A stretch of DNA of 59,319 bases from JAZRWQ01 sp045541395 (GTDB lineage: Bacteria; Bacillota; Clostridia; Oscillospirales; UMGS1783), in NCBI GenBank assembly GCA_045541395.1, contig JAZQIZ010000028.1, positions 1 through 59,319 on the forward strand, read 5' to 3'. The notes beneath the pieces are model-generated. The model saw only the letters and a program-made list of their open reading frames with translations. It did not search any database and was not told where the DNA came from. Positions within the stretch are counted from its first letter, which is position 1, and each line of letters starts with the position of its first letter. Of the stretch, positions 33,470 through 40,442 are shown piece after piece. The position numbers were made by a program, and so were the translations under genes.

Positions 33470-34466
33470 CAAAAGGCAGTTACAAAGAAAAAAGAAAACA
33501 GAACAGTATCTGCAGCAGCTTGTAGATGAACAAAACGGCAGAAGCTATGAGTCTGCACCCAAAAAAAACACCGCAGGAACACCTGCGGTCAAACGCCGTG
33601 TTTCTAAAACCGGTTCTCAGGATGCAAAAACAAGTATCAAAAAAAAGGCTGTGTCAAAGCCTGTAAAAAAAGAAAATACCTTTACCCGCTTTTCCGATAC
33701 AATAGAAAATTACAGAACAAAACCCATGTCCAAGAAAAAGAAAAAACGAAGAAATCGTTTTTTCTATTCTTTAATGGCAATTATGTCCGTAGGCCTTATA
33801 ATTTGTTCGTTAACCATATTCTTTAAAATAACAGCCTTTAAGGTAAACGGCTGCGCAAAATATTCCAATGACAAAATAATTGCTTCAAGCGGTATTCAGT
33901 ATGATGACAACATTTTTCGTATGAATAAGTTTGAAATCCAGAAGAAAATAGAAAAAGAACTTCCTTACGTAAAAAAAGTTGAAATAAAAAGAAGTCTTCC
34001 GTCTACTATAGTTTTCAATATAACCGAAACCGAGCCGGCGGCAGCTGTGCCTGTTGCATCCGGATTTGCAATTATAGACAGCGAGTCTAAGATCCTTGAA
34101 ATAGTTTCTCAGGATTCAGGTCTGCTTGAAATAAAAGGTGCCGTTATAAGTAATGCTCCCGAGCCGGGCGTTACCGCCCAATATACAGACGAGAACGAGC
34201 AAAACCTTATTTACGATCTTCTTACAGCCTTGGACAATGGGGGGCTTGTTAATAAGGTTACGTCTCTTGACGTAACCAAAAGATATGAACTAAGCTTTGT
34301 TTACAACGGTAATATAACCTGCGTTTTAGGTGATTCCCAGGAGCTTAATACCAAAATTGAAATGATAAATGTTGTTATTGAAAAAAATCCGGAAAGTGTA
34401 GCTGCAGTAATTGACGCTACTGATGCCGATAAGGTGTATTACAGGCCGGAAAATCAAAAAAATTAA
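33459..34466 (+). CDS. divIB: Cell division protein DivIB/FtsQ
   Basis: A 335-residue bitopic protein: a long, Lys-rich cytoplasmic tail (1-100), a membrane helix (about 101-123), then a POTRA domain starting ITAFKVNGCAKYS and a beta domain. It scaffolds the division transpeptidase with FtsL and DivIC. The cytoplasmic tail is longer than in most homologues. Confidence 0.92.
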   Translation: MNYNKRQLQRKKKTEQYLQQLVDEQNGRSYESAPKKNTAGTPAVKRRVSKTGSQDAKTSIKKKAVSKPVKKENTFTRFSDTIENYRTKPMSKKKKKRRNRFFYSLMAIMSVGLIICSLTIFFKITAFKVNGCAKYSNDKIIASSGIQYDDNIFRMNKFEIQKKIEKELPYVKKVEIKRSLPSTIVFNITETEPAAAVPVASGFAIIDSESKILEIVSQDSGLLEIKGAVISNAPEPGVTAQYTDENEQNLIYDLLTALDNGGLVNKVTSLDVTKRYELSFVYNGNITCVLGDSQELNTKIEMINVVIEKNPESVAAVIDATDADKVYYRPENQKN

Positions 34467-34546
34467 CAGTATTTTTCTTTTTCCCTATTGAATTATTGTC
34501 AAAAAAATTATATTATATATATAAGTAAATGATAAGGAGAACAAAA

Positions 34547-35680
34547 ATGCCGTTTCAGATTTCCGAAGAACAAAATCAAATAGTTAATATAAAAGTAGTT
34601 GGCGTTGGCGGTGCAGGCAATAATGCTGTGAACCAAATGAAAGAAGCTAATATTCAAGGTGTAGAGCTTGTTGCTATTAATACCGACCTTGCCGTGTTAT
34701 ATAATTCTTCTGCAACTCATAAGATCCAAATAGGTGAAAAGGCAACCCGCGGAAGAGGCGCAGGCAGTGATCCTTCAAGAGGCAAGGTTGCTGCTGAAGA
34801 AAGCAAAGAAGCTATAATCGAAGCCCTTCAGGGGACGGAAATGGTATTTATAACAGCAGGTATGGGCGGCGGTACCGGTACAGGCGCAGCTCCCGTTGTT
34901 GCTGAAATTGCCAAGAGTATGGGTATCCTTACTGTAGGTATCGTAACCAAGCCCTTTAACTTTGAAGGCCGCAAGAAAATGGAGGTTGCAAAGCAGGGCA
35001 TTGAAAACCTTAAGGAAAAGGTTGATGCTCTTGTTGTTATCCCTAATGATAGATTAAAGGATGTTGTTGAGCAGAAAATAACATTCCTTAACGCCTTTAA
35101 GGTAGCGGATGATGTTCTTCGTCAGGGCGTACAGGGCATTTCCGATCTTATTAAGGTTCCCGGTCTTGTAAATATTGACTTTGCTGACGTTACTGCAATT
35201 ATGAAAGAAGCAGGTCATGCACATATGGGTATAGGCAGAGCAAGCGGTAAGGATAAGGCAGCCGAAGCTGCAAGAATGGCTATTGCAAGTCCCTTACTTG
35301 AAACTTCTATTGCCGGTGCCCGCGGTGTTATATTTAATATCACCTCCTCTTCCGACGTAACTTTAGAAGAAGTTCAGCTTGCTGCTGATATGATAGAGAA
35401 AGAAGTTCATCCTGATGCAAATATTATCTGGGGTGCTACTTTTGATGATTCCATGGAGGACGAGCTTCAGATTACCGTTATTGCTACCAGCTTTGATTAC
35501 GGTTCTCAGTCAGGCTTTGGCTCTGATGATAATACTGCTGACGATATAGTCAAGGGTCTTATTGATATTTTCCCGAATGTTACCTGTGCAAGTGCAGTAT
35601 CCAACCCTCCTGCGGAAAACATAAATAACGAAGATCTTTTGGATCTTATAAACGGACTCAGCTCTTCTAAGAAAGACTGA
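34547..35680 (+). CDS. ftsZ: Cell division GTPase FtsZ
   Basis: A 377-residue tubulin homologue. The GTP-binding signature GGGTGTG lies at 107-113, with GVGGAGNNAVN near 19 and the T7 loop NIDFADVTAIM. The ATG at 34547, after AAGGAGAA, is preferred over one 18 bp earlier. The C-terminus ends EDLLDLINGLSSSKKD and lacks a clear D-I-P-x-F-L-R type peptide that normally binds FtsA/SepF. ftsA is not upstream. Confidence 0.97.
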   Translation: MPFQISEEQNQIVNIKVVGVGGAGNNAVNQMKEANIQGVELVAINTDLAVLYNSSATHKIQIGEKATRGRGAGSDPSRGKVAAEESKEAIIEALQGTEMVFITAGMGGGTGTGAAPVVAEIAKSMGILTVGIVTKPFNFEGRKKMEVAKQGIENLKEKVDALVVIPNDRLKDVVEQKITFLNAFKVADDVLRQGVQGISDLIKVPGLVNIDFADVTAIMKEAGHAHMGIGRASGKDKAAEAARMAIASPLLETSIAGARGVIFNITSSSDVTLEEVQLAADMIEKEVHPDANIIWGATFDDSMEDELQITVIATSFDYGSQSGFGSDDNTADDIVKGLIDIFPNVTCASAVSNPPAENINNEDLLDLINGLSSSKKD

Positions 35681-35684
35681 TCAT

Positions 35685-35718
35685 AAGCCCGAGTAAATTC
35701 TCGGGCTTTCTTTTTTTT
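35685..35718 (+). terminator. Terminator of the dcw cluster
   Basis: AAGCCCGAG (35685-35693), loop TAAATT, CTCGGGCTT (35700-35708), then a long T-run. Confidence 0.9.
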
Positions 35719-35743
35719 AGTTTGATCGTCGACAGATTTCATC

Positions 35744-35772
35744 TTGACAAATAAACATATAATTGGTATTAT
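35744..35772 (+). promoter_or_regulatory. Promoter of tRNA-Gln
   Basis: TTGACA (35744-35749) and TATTAT (35767-35772), spacer 17 bp, ending 17 bp before the tRNA. Confidence 0.8.
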
Positions 35773-35789
35773 AATATAGAATTTTTTAT

Positions 35790-35864
35790 TGGGATGTCGC
35801 CAAGCGGTAAGGCAAAGGACTTTGACTCCTTCACCCGTGGGTTCGATTCCCGCCATCCCAGCCA
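35790..35864 (+). tRNA. tRNA-Gln (anticodon UUG)
   Basis: A 75-nt cloverleaf with encoded CCA. The acceptor stem TGGGATG pairs with CATCCCA, the D-loop contains AGCGGTAAGGC, the anticodon loop CTTTGAC gives TTG at 35822-35824, and the T-arm is GTGGG TTCGATT CCCGC. Confidence 0.97.
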
Positions 35865-35898
35865 GAAAAAGCGACTTGTTTCGACAAGTCGCTTTTTC
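35865..35898 (+). terminator. Terminator of tRNA-Gln
   Basis: A perfect 15-bp hairpin: GAAAAAGCGACTTGT, loop TTCG, and the complement ending CTTTTTC. It directly follows the CCA end. Confidence 0.85.
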
Positions 35899-36066
35899 AA
35901 TGAAATTCGCCTTACGGCGAGTGAAATAGCTTCGCTATGAAATACGCTGTGCGTATGAAATATTTGCTTCGCAAATGTTTAAGAGGCGAATTTTATTTCA
36001 CTTTCTGCGTCAGCAGAAAATTTCATAATCTGCTAGGATTATTTCATATTGCGTAGCAATATTTCA
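35899..36066. repeat. Array of small hairpins separated by TGAAAT / ATTTCA boxes
   Basis: Four TGAAAT boxes (35901, 35922, 35938, 35956) are followed by four ATTTCA boxes (35995, 36020, 36041, 36061), which are their reverse complement. Between them sit short hairpins: TCGCC/GGCGA, ATAGC/GCTAT, ATACGC/GCGTAT, ATTTGC/GCAAAT, then TTTCTGC/GCAGAAA, ATAATC/GATTAT and TATTGC/GCAATA, with 3-6-nt loops. The first arm TGAAATTCGCCT is also complementary, with a 4-nt insertion, to the segment at 35985-36000, so the left half can be closed by long-range pairing. It leads into the four-helix-bundle gene. I do not recognise a named element. Confidence 0.85.
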
Positions 36067-36073
36067 TTGAATG

Positions 36074-36082
36074 TGTTATAAT
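36074..36082 (+). promoter_or_regulatory. Extended -10 promoter of the four-helix-bundle gene
   Basis: TGT followed by TATAAT (36077-36082) forms an extended -10 element; no good -35 is visible because the hairpin array occupies that position. Confidence 0.45.
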
Positions 36083-36101
36083 GTTTGCAGAGGTGATATA
36101 T

Positions 36102-36446
36102 TTGAAAGAAAATAAACTTATCGATTTATCAATGGACTTTTCTGTAAAAATTATTAAACTTTGTGAAAATATAAAAGGACATTACTCTCTTATTAATCAA
36201 TTAGAACGTTCTGCAACAAGCATTGGTGCTAATATCCACGAAGCAAATTATGCTCACGGAAAACCAGATTTTGTTGCCAAACTTCAAATATCTCTTAAAG
36301 AGTGCTATGAAACAGAATATTGGATTGAATTATTTGTAAAGTCTGAGTTAATAGATAGAGAAATTGTAAAAGATTTAAATAATCAATGCGGCACAATTCG
36401 CAGAATTTTAATAGCCTCTATCAACACCGCAAAGGAGAATAAATGA
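36102..36446 (+). CDS. Four-helix-bundle protein (S23 / Avd-like)
   Basis: A protein of about 114 residues of the four-helix-bundle family named after proteins encoded in 23S rRNA intervening sequences and related to the Avd accessory protein of diversity-generating retroelements. Characteristic stretches are LSMDFSVKIIKLC, NQLERSATSIGANIHEANYA and ECYETEYWIELF. The TTG at 36102, after GAGGTGA, is preferred to an upstream ATG that falls in the -10 box. Members bind nucleic acid and form pentamers, but the role of free-standing copies is unknown. Low G+C and the hairpin array just upstream suggest an acquired cassette. It overlaps the next gene by ATGA. Confidence 0.9.
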   Translation: MKENKLIDLSMDFSVKIIKLCENIKGHYSLINQLERSATSIGANIHEANYAHGKPDFVAKLQISLKECYETEYWIELFVKSELIDREIVKDLNNQCGTIRRILIASINTAKENK

Positions 36447-36883
36447 TAATTAAAGCTATTACCGCATCTGACGAAATGTGGAACAAAGTGAAAAGTTATG
36501 CATATAATTGCTCGTGGAAAGCAGGCAAGTCATTAGCAAAGGCTATGATGAACAATGATTTTAAAGATTGGGAAAGAGTTATCGTTGCCTTTGATAATAA
36601 TGATATTTGTGGTTACTGCACTGTTGCAAAGACCGATTGTATTCCAAATCTAATTTATACACCTTATATCGGTTATTTGTTTGTTGATGAAGAATGTCGG
36701 GGAAACAGGTTGAGCCAAAAATTAATTGTATATTCAATGAAATATTTAAAATCGATTGGTTTTGATAAAGTATATCTTGTAAGTGACCACGAAAATTTAT
36801 ATGAGAAATATGGGTTTAAAGTTATTGATAGAAAAATGTCTCCTTGGGGTTCGGAAGAAAAAATTTATATTCAAGAGTTATAA
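36443..36883 (+). CDS. GNAT-family N-acetyltransferase
   Basis: A 146-residue acetyltransferase-fold protein with the acetyl-CoA region VDEECRGNRLSQKLI and a C-terminal NLYEKYGFKVI motif. It overlaps the four-helix-bundle gene by 4 bp and has AAAGGAG inside that gene, so the two are translated from one message. It is AT-rich compared with the surrounding core genes. The substrate is unknown. Confidence 0.87.
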   Translation: MIIKAITASDEMWNKVKSYAYNCSWKAGKSLAKAMMNNDFKDWERVIVAFDNNDICGYCTVAKTDCIPNLIYTPYIGYLFVDEECRGNRLSQKLIVYSMKYLKSIGFDKVYLVSDHENLYEKYGFKVIDRKMSPWGSEEKIYIQEL

Positions 36884-36926
36884 ATATATAATGTAAAATA
36901 TGTAGGGGTGCGAACACATAGGTTAA

Positions 36927-36948
36927 AAATTCAAAAGGGTTTGAATTT
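36927..36948. repeat. Small inverted repeat downstream of the GNAT gene
   Basis: AAATTCAAA (36927-36935), loop AGGG, TTTGAATTT (36940-36948). No T-run follows. It may be the far edge of the inserted cassette or simply an mRNA end structure. Confidence 0.4.
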
Positions 36949-36965
36949 GTGCTTCCTTTCCAAAT

Positions 36966-36991
36966 AAAAAACACCCGTAAGGGTGTTTTTT
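36966..36991 (+). terminator. Terminator of the four-helix-bundle/GNAT unit
   Basis: AAAAAACACCC, loop GTAA, GGGTGTTTTTT (36966-36991). Confidence 0.88.
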
Positions 36992-37066
36992 GTTTGTAAA
37001 TTAAGAGGTTGACTTGGCGGGGCTAATAATGGTATAATCTATTAACTCAATAAGGAAGTTGCTTTT

Positions 37067-37654
37067 ATGATAAAGATATATTATGCCGATATTTCATGTC
37101 TTGAGGTTTCGGATCTTGTATTTAATAAATTGTCCTCTCTGCGGAAAACCAAGGTCAATAAAATTAAATCATATAACGGCAAAAAGTCATCTGCCTTCGC
37201 TGAAATTCTTCTTTGGTTTGCAATAGGGGAAAGGGCAGAGTATTATTATAACGAAAAGGGAAAGCCATACTTTAAAACAGTCCCCCTTTATTTTAATCTG
37301 TCTCACTCCGAAAACTTTATTGCTTGCGCCGTTTCAGATGAACCTGTAGGTGTGGATATTCAAACCATAACTTCCCGTAATGATATTATAGAAAGATTAT
37401 TTTCCGAAGAGGAGAGTAAGTTAATAGATGACAGCCAAAATAAAGATAAAACTTTTACGGCCGTCTGGACCTCATATGAAGCGTGTGCAAAACTTACGGG
37501 CAACGGTATAACCGAGATCCTGAAAGGCACTTCAAGGCTTAAGTGTAAGGTTCTTGAGAAGGAAGGCTTTATAGTTGCGGTTTGTCCCTGCAAAGGGGAT
37601 TTTATTAAAGTCGATCCCGAAACGTTAATGGAATTTTTAAATAAGGTGGAATAG
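37067..37654 (+). CDS. 4'-phosphopantetheinyl transferase (Sfp type)
   Basis: A 195-residue enzyme that transfers phosphopantetheine from CoA to carrier proteins. The two family motifs are visible: GVDIQTI near residue 101 (metal-binding Asp) and WTSYEACAKLTGNGI near 137, corresponding to the WxxKEA helix but with Tyr-Glu-Ala instead of Lys-Glu-Ala. It is a short Sfp form. No synthase or carrier gene is nearby, so it may serve fatty acid synthesis or a distant cluster. Confidence 0.85.
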   Translation: MIKIYYADISCLEVSDLVFNKLSSLRKTKVNKIKSYNGKKSSAFAEILLWFAIGERAEYYYNEKGKPYFKTVPLYFNLSHSENFIACAVSDEPVGVDIQTITSRNDIIERLFSEEESKLIDDSQNKDKTFTAVWTSYEACAKLTGNGITEILKGTSRLKCKVLEKEGFIVAVCPCKGDFIKVDPETLMEFLNKVE

Positions 37655-37657
37655 TTT

Positions 37658-37882
37658 ATGAAAGATAAAAGCGGAATGTTTAATGCAGATATAACCAAAA
37701 GCTGCGCACTGTGCGAACACGCTAACCATCTGCAGGATGCAAACTTTGTGCTATGCGCGAAAAAAGGTGTTGTTAGCGCCTCTTTTTGCTGTAAAAAATT
37801 CTGTTACGATCCCCTTAAAAGACAGCCTAAGCGTATTCGTGTTCTTTCAGAATATAGCCCTGAGGATTTTTCAATTCAATAA
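37658..37882 (+). CDS. Small Cys-rich protein of unknown function
   Basis: A 74-residue protein, 3 bp after the Sfp-type gene, with AAGGTGG as ribosome binding site. Six cysteines are visible: CALC at 16-19, C33, CC at 44-45 and C49, consistent with a zinc-binding knuckle. No named family is recognised; similar short Cys-rich proteins occur in Clostridia. Confidence 0.7.
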   Translation: MKDKSGMFNADITKSCALCEHANHLQDANFVLCAKKGVVSASFCCKKFCYDPLKRQPKRIRVLSEYSPEDFSIQ

Positions 37883-37883
37883 G

Positions 37884-37913
37884 AAAGTGCTATCGGTTTC
37901 GGTAGCACTTTTT
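37884..37913 (+). terminator. Terminator of the Sfp-type unit
   Basis: AAAGTGCTA (37884-37892) pairs with TAGCACTTT (37903-37911), with additional inner pairs, then T residues. Confidence 0.85.
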
Positions 37914-37927
37914 AAATTATTACAGCG

Positions 37928-37960
37928 TTGTAACCGTTTTGTAACCGTTTTGTAACTATT
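37928..37960 (+). promoter_or_regulatory. Triple 11-bp direct repeat, probable activator binding site
   Basis: TTGTAACCGTT occurs at 37928-37938 and 37939-37949, and as TTGTAACTATT at 37950-37960. Written as TGTAACC plus four bases, this is the 7+4 direct-repeat format of OmpR/PhoB-family response regulators. It ends 45 bp upstream of the -35 box of the next promoter. Confidence 0.65.
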
Positions 37961-38005
37961 TGAGCAAAAAGTTTTTTAAATGTGTATTTTTCTTGTTTTG
38001 CCCTA

Positions 38006-38035
38006 TTGACAGTATTGTTTTTTTCTGTCTATAAT
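38006..38035 (+). promoter_or_regulatory. Promoter of the sugar-binding lipoprotein genes
   Basis: TTGACA (38006-38011) and TATAAT (38030-38035), spacer 18 bp. Confidence 0.8.
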
Positions 38036-38072
38036 GAGCCTGGAAGTAATTATTTGGAAAGGCGGAATTGTT

Positions 38073-39140
38073 ATGAAAAAATTTATTTGTGTTTTGTTTG
38101 TAATCGTTTTAACGTTCAGCCTGTTTGCAGGCTGCGCAAAAAAAGAGCCAGCACCTGCCCCTGCTCCTTCCGAGCCGGAAGAGTTGCAGGTTCAGGAAGA
38201 GGTAATTGATATTTCCGGTAAAAAGATTGCTATTTGTATGGGCTCTATAAACCATCCCGTTCACAGGATAGTCCAATACGGATTTGTAACAAAAGCCGAA
38301 GAGCTTGGGTTAACTCCCATTATTTCAGGGCTGGATGATGGCAGTATACAGGATCACATAAATACCTGGAATTCCGATATTATAAATAACGGAGTTGAAG
38401 GTGCCGTTATATGGACGGGAGATGATTCCTGCTTTGAAATGATGAAAGAGCTTAAAACTATGGGTGTGAGCTGTGTTGTTCCTCATTTTTTGCATTCTTT
38501 TGAAGAGACCAAGGATTTTATAGACAGAAATATTGCCGCCAGCCAGGCAACATATTGTGCCGATGTGGCAAAATTCCTTGTGGATACCCTTGCCGAAAAA
38601 GGAATTACTAGCGGTGTGATAGTTCATATGATACATGGCTCCAGCGTAACTCCTCCTGCCGTCGAGTTATTTAAGGCCGCAATGATAAACCTTAATACCG
38701 ACTTTACTGTTATAGAAGTAATTGAAGGCTATGATATTGAAACAGCCGTAGGCAAATGCGTTGATACAATAAAAAACATTCCGGATGTCGTAGCCGTTTT
38801 TGGTTCTACAGGCGCATCTCCGCAGGCCTGGAACAAGGCAATGGAGCTTACCGGAAAAACCGATCTTGTTGTTGTAGGTATGGATTATACTGCGCTTAAT
38901 ATAGATACAGTTAAAAACGGCCATATTACAGGCCTTGTATGCCAGCCCCTTTTTACGGAAGGTCAGGAAAGTGCCGATTCCTTAGCCAAGATTTTAGGCG
39001 GACAGATATTTAACGATACCTACGAAAATTGGTACAAGGAAATGGAAGCGCCCATTGCCGTTTTAGGCGGTGAAGGAGAAAACGGAATTGAGCATTACCA
39101 GAATATTTTAGATCTGTCGGAGGCCTATTTTAAGGAGTGA
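38073..39140 (+). CDS. Substrate-binding lipoprotein, RbsB-like (copy 1)
   Basis: A protein of about 355 residues. The signal peptide ends in the lipobox LFAGC (Cys 21), followed by a Pro/Ala/Glu-rich linker and a type 1 periplasmic sugar-binding fold starting KKIAICMGSINHPVHR. The ATG at 38073 with AAAGGCGG is chosen because the frame upstream does not encode a signal peptide. It is the first of two tandem paralogues; no permease or ATPase follows. The ligand is unknown. Confidence 0.87.
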   Translation: MKKFICVLFVIVLTFSLFAGCAKKEPAPAPAPSEPEELQVQEEVIDISGKKIAICMGSINHPVHRIVQYGFVTKAEELGLTPIISGLDDGSIQDHINTWNSDIINNGVEGAVIWTGDDSCFEMMKELKTMGVSCVVPHFLHSFEETKDFIDRNIAASQATYCADVAKFLVDTLAEKGITSGVIVHMIHGSSVTPPAVELFKAAMINLNTDFTVIEVIEGYDIETAVGKCVDTIKNIPDVVAVFGSTGASPQAWNKAMELTGKTDLVVVGMDYTALNIDTVKNGHITGLVCQPLFTEGQESADSLAKILGGQIFNDTYENWYKEMEAPIAVLGGEGENGIEHYQNILDLSEAYFKE

Positions 39141-39145
39141 CCTAT

Positions 39146-40207
39146 ATGAAAAGAATACTTAGTCTGTTATTGGTATTGTGCCTTGCTTTCAGCCTGTTTG
39201 CAGGCTGTGCAAAAAAAGAGCCTGCCTCTGAGCCTTCCGGGCCTGAGGAGTCTCAGGAAGAAGCAATTGACGTTTCAGGTAAAAAGGTCGCCATTTGTAT
39301 GGGCTCTGTAAACCATCCCGTTCACAGGGTAATTCAGTACAGCTTCCTTACAAAGGCTGAAGAATTAGGTATGGAGGCGATTATATCCGGCCTTGATGAA
39401 GGCTCGATTCAGGATCTGATATATACCTGGGAAACCGATATTGCTCAGAATAATATATCAGGCATTGCGCTCTGGTCAGGCGATGACTCCTGTTACGATA
39501 TGATGAAAGGGCTGAAGGAAGAAGGGGTTTATTGCGTGCTCCCTCACTTTAGCCATAATTATGAAGATACAAAAGATTTTATAGACCGAAATATTTGTAC
39601 CGTTGGCGAAAAATACATAAGAGAAGCCGTGAGATTTATAGTTGACGAACTGCAAAGCAGGGGGATAGAAAACGGTACTATCGGTTATACAGCTAACGGC
39701 CCCGCTGCAATGTATCCTTACGAATACCGTAAAATAATGATTGAAGAGCTGCAGAATCTCGGAACAGCTTATACCGTACCTGACGTTGTTTTTGAAGGCG
39801 CTGAAATAATCGAAGCAACAAATAAGGTTACTTCTGTCATACAGGGCAATGAAGATATAGTAGGAGGTATAGGCATTACAGGGGGCTCAGCCCAAAGCTG
39901 GAAGAACGCCATGGAAAATACAGACCGTACGGACCTTGTTGTTGTAGCGATGGATTGCACCGCTACAAATATTGAGATATTGGATCAAGGCTACGTTACG
40001 GGGATCATTTATCAGCCCCTGCATCCTGAAATGCAGGAATGTGCTCAGACCCTGTATGATCTTTTTGGCGGAACTGTTTATAACCAAAGCGAGGATACCT
40101 GGTTTAAGGAAATGGAGAGCCCTATTGTAACCAAGGACGGCGAGGGCATATGCGGTATTGATTTTCATAAGCAGTTGTTAAGTTCAGCAGAAGCTTATTT
40201 CAAATAA
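39146..40207 (+). CDS. Substrate-binding lipoprotein, RbsB-like (copy 2)
   Basis: A protein of about 353 residues that is a diverged paralogue of its neighbour. It shares the lipobox LFAGC, AKKEPA, the VAICMGSVNHPVHR start and the DSCYDMMKGLKEEGV segment. The ATG at 39146 follows AAGGAG at good distance. The conserved core and divergent mid-region suggest duplication followed by a change of ligand. Transporter partners must lie elsewhere. Confidence 0.87.
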   Translation: MKRILSLLLVLCLAFSLFAGCAKKEPASEPSGPEESQEEAIDVSGKKVAICMGSVNHPVHRVIQYSFLTKAEELGMEAIISGLDEGSIQDLIYTWETDIAQNNISGIALWSGDDSCYDMMKGLKEEGVYCVLPHFSHNYEDTKDFIDRNICTVGEKYIREAVRFIVDELQSRGIENGTIGYTANGPAAMYPYEYRKIMIEELQNLGTAYTVPDVVFEGAEIIEATNKVTSVIQGNEDIVGGIGITGGSAQSWKNAMENTDRTDLVVVAMDCTATNIEILDQGYVTGIIYQPLHPEMQECAQTLYDLFGGTVYNQSEDTWFKEMESPIVTKDGEGICGIDFHKQLLSSAEAYFK

Positions 40208-40211
40208 TAAA

Positions 40212-40244
40212 AACGGAGCGGAATATTCCGCTCCGTTACTTTTT
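40212..40244 (+). terminator. Terminator of the lipoprotein pair
   Basis: A near-perfect palindrome AACGGAGCGGAA / TTCCGCTCCGTT (40212-40237), followed by ACTTTTT. Confidence 0.8.
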
Positions 40245-40276
40245 AATATCAAAATAAAAAAATTCCAAAATAGTTC

Positions 40277-40305
40277 TTGACTAATTGGAAATCTTGTGCT
40301 AAAAT
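40277..40305 (+). promoter_or_regulatory. Promoter of the rpoB-rpoC operon
   Basis: TTGACT (40277-40282) and TAAAAT (40300-40305) with a 17-bp spacer. The leader before rpoB would be about 130 nt; a second TATAAT lies near 40320. Confidence 0.7.
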
Positions 40306-40442
40306 GCTATATTGATATTATAATGCCTATTTGTACGCAAAAACTAACCTTATTGTGGATTATAGCACAGTATTGGGAAACGGTCAAGAGAAAAATAGGA
40401 ATTTAGTATGTCACAATTTGAAACATAGGAGTGATTGCTTAA

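Noticed and set aside
35899..36066. Hairpin array considered as a CRISPR array
   Set aside because: The constant boxes are only 6 bp, spacing is 16-39 bp and the interspersed sequences are self-complementary hairpins, not spacers; no cas genes.
35899..36446. Diversity-generating retroelement considered because of the Avd-like protein
   Set aside because: No reverse transcriptase, template repeat or variable repeat is present in the window.
36899..36925. TGTAGGGGTGCGAACAC segment resembling a dispersed repeat of gut Firmicutes
   Set aside because: Only a partial and degenerate resemblance recalled by eye; no second copy in the window to confirm.
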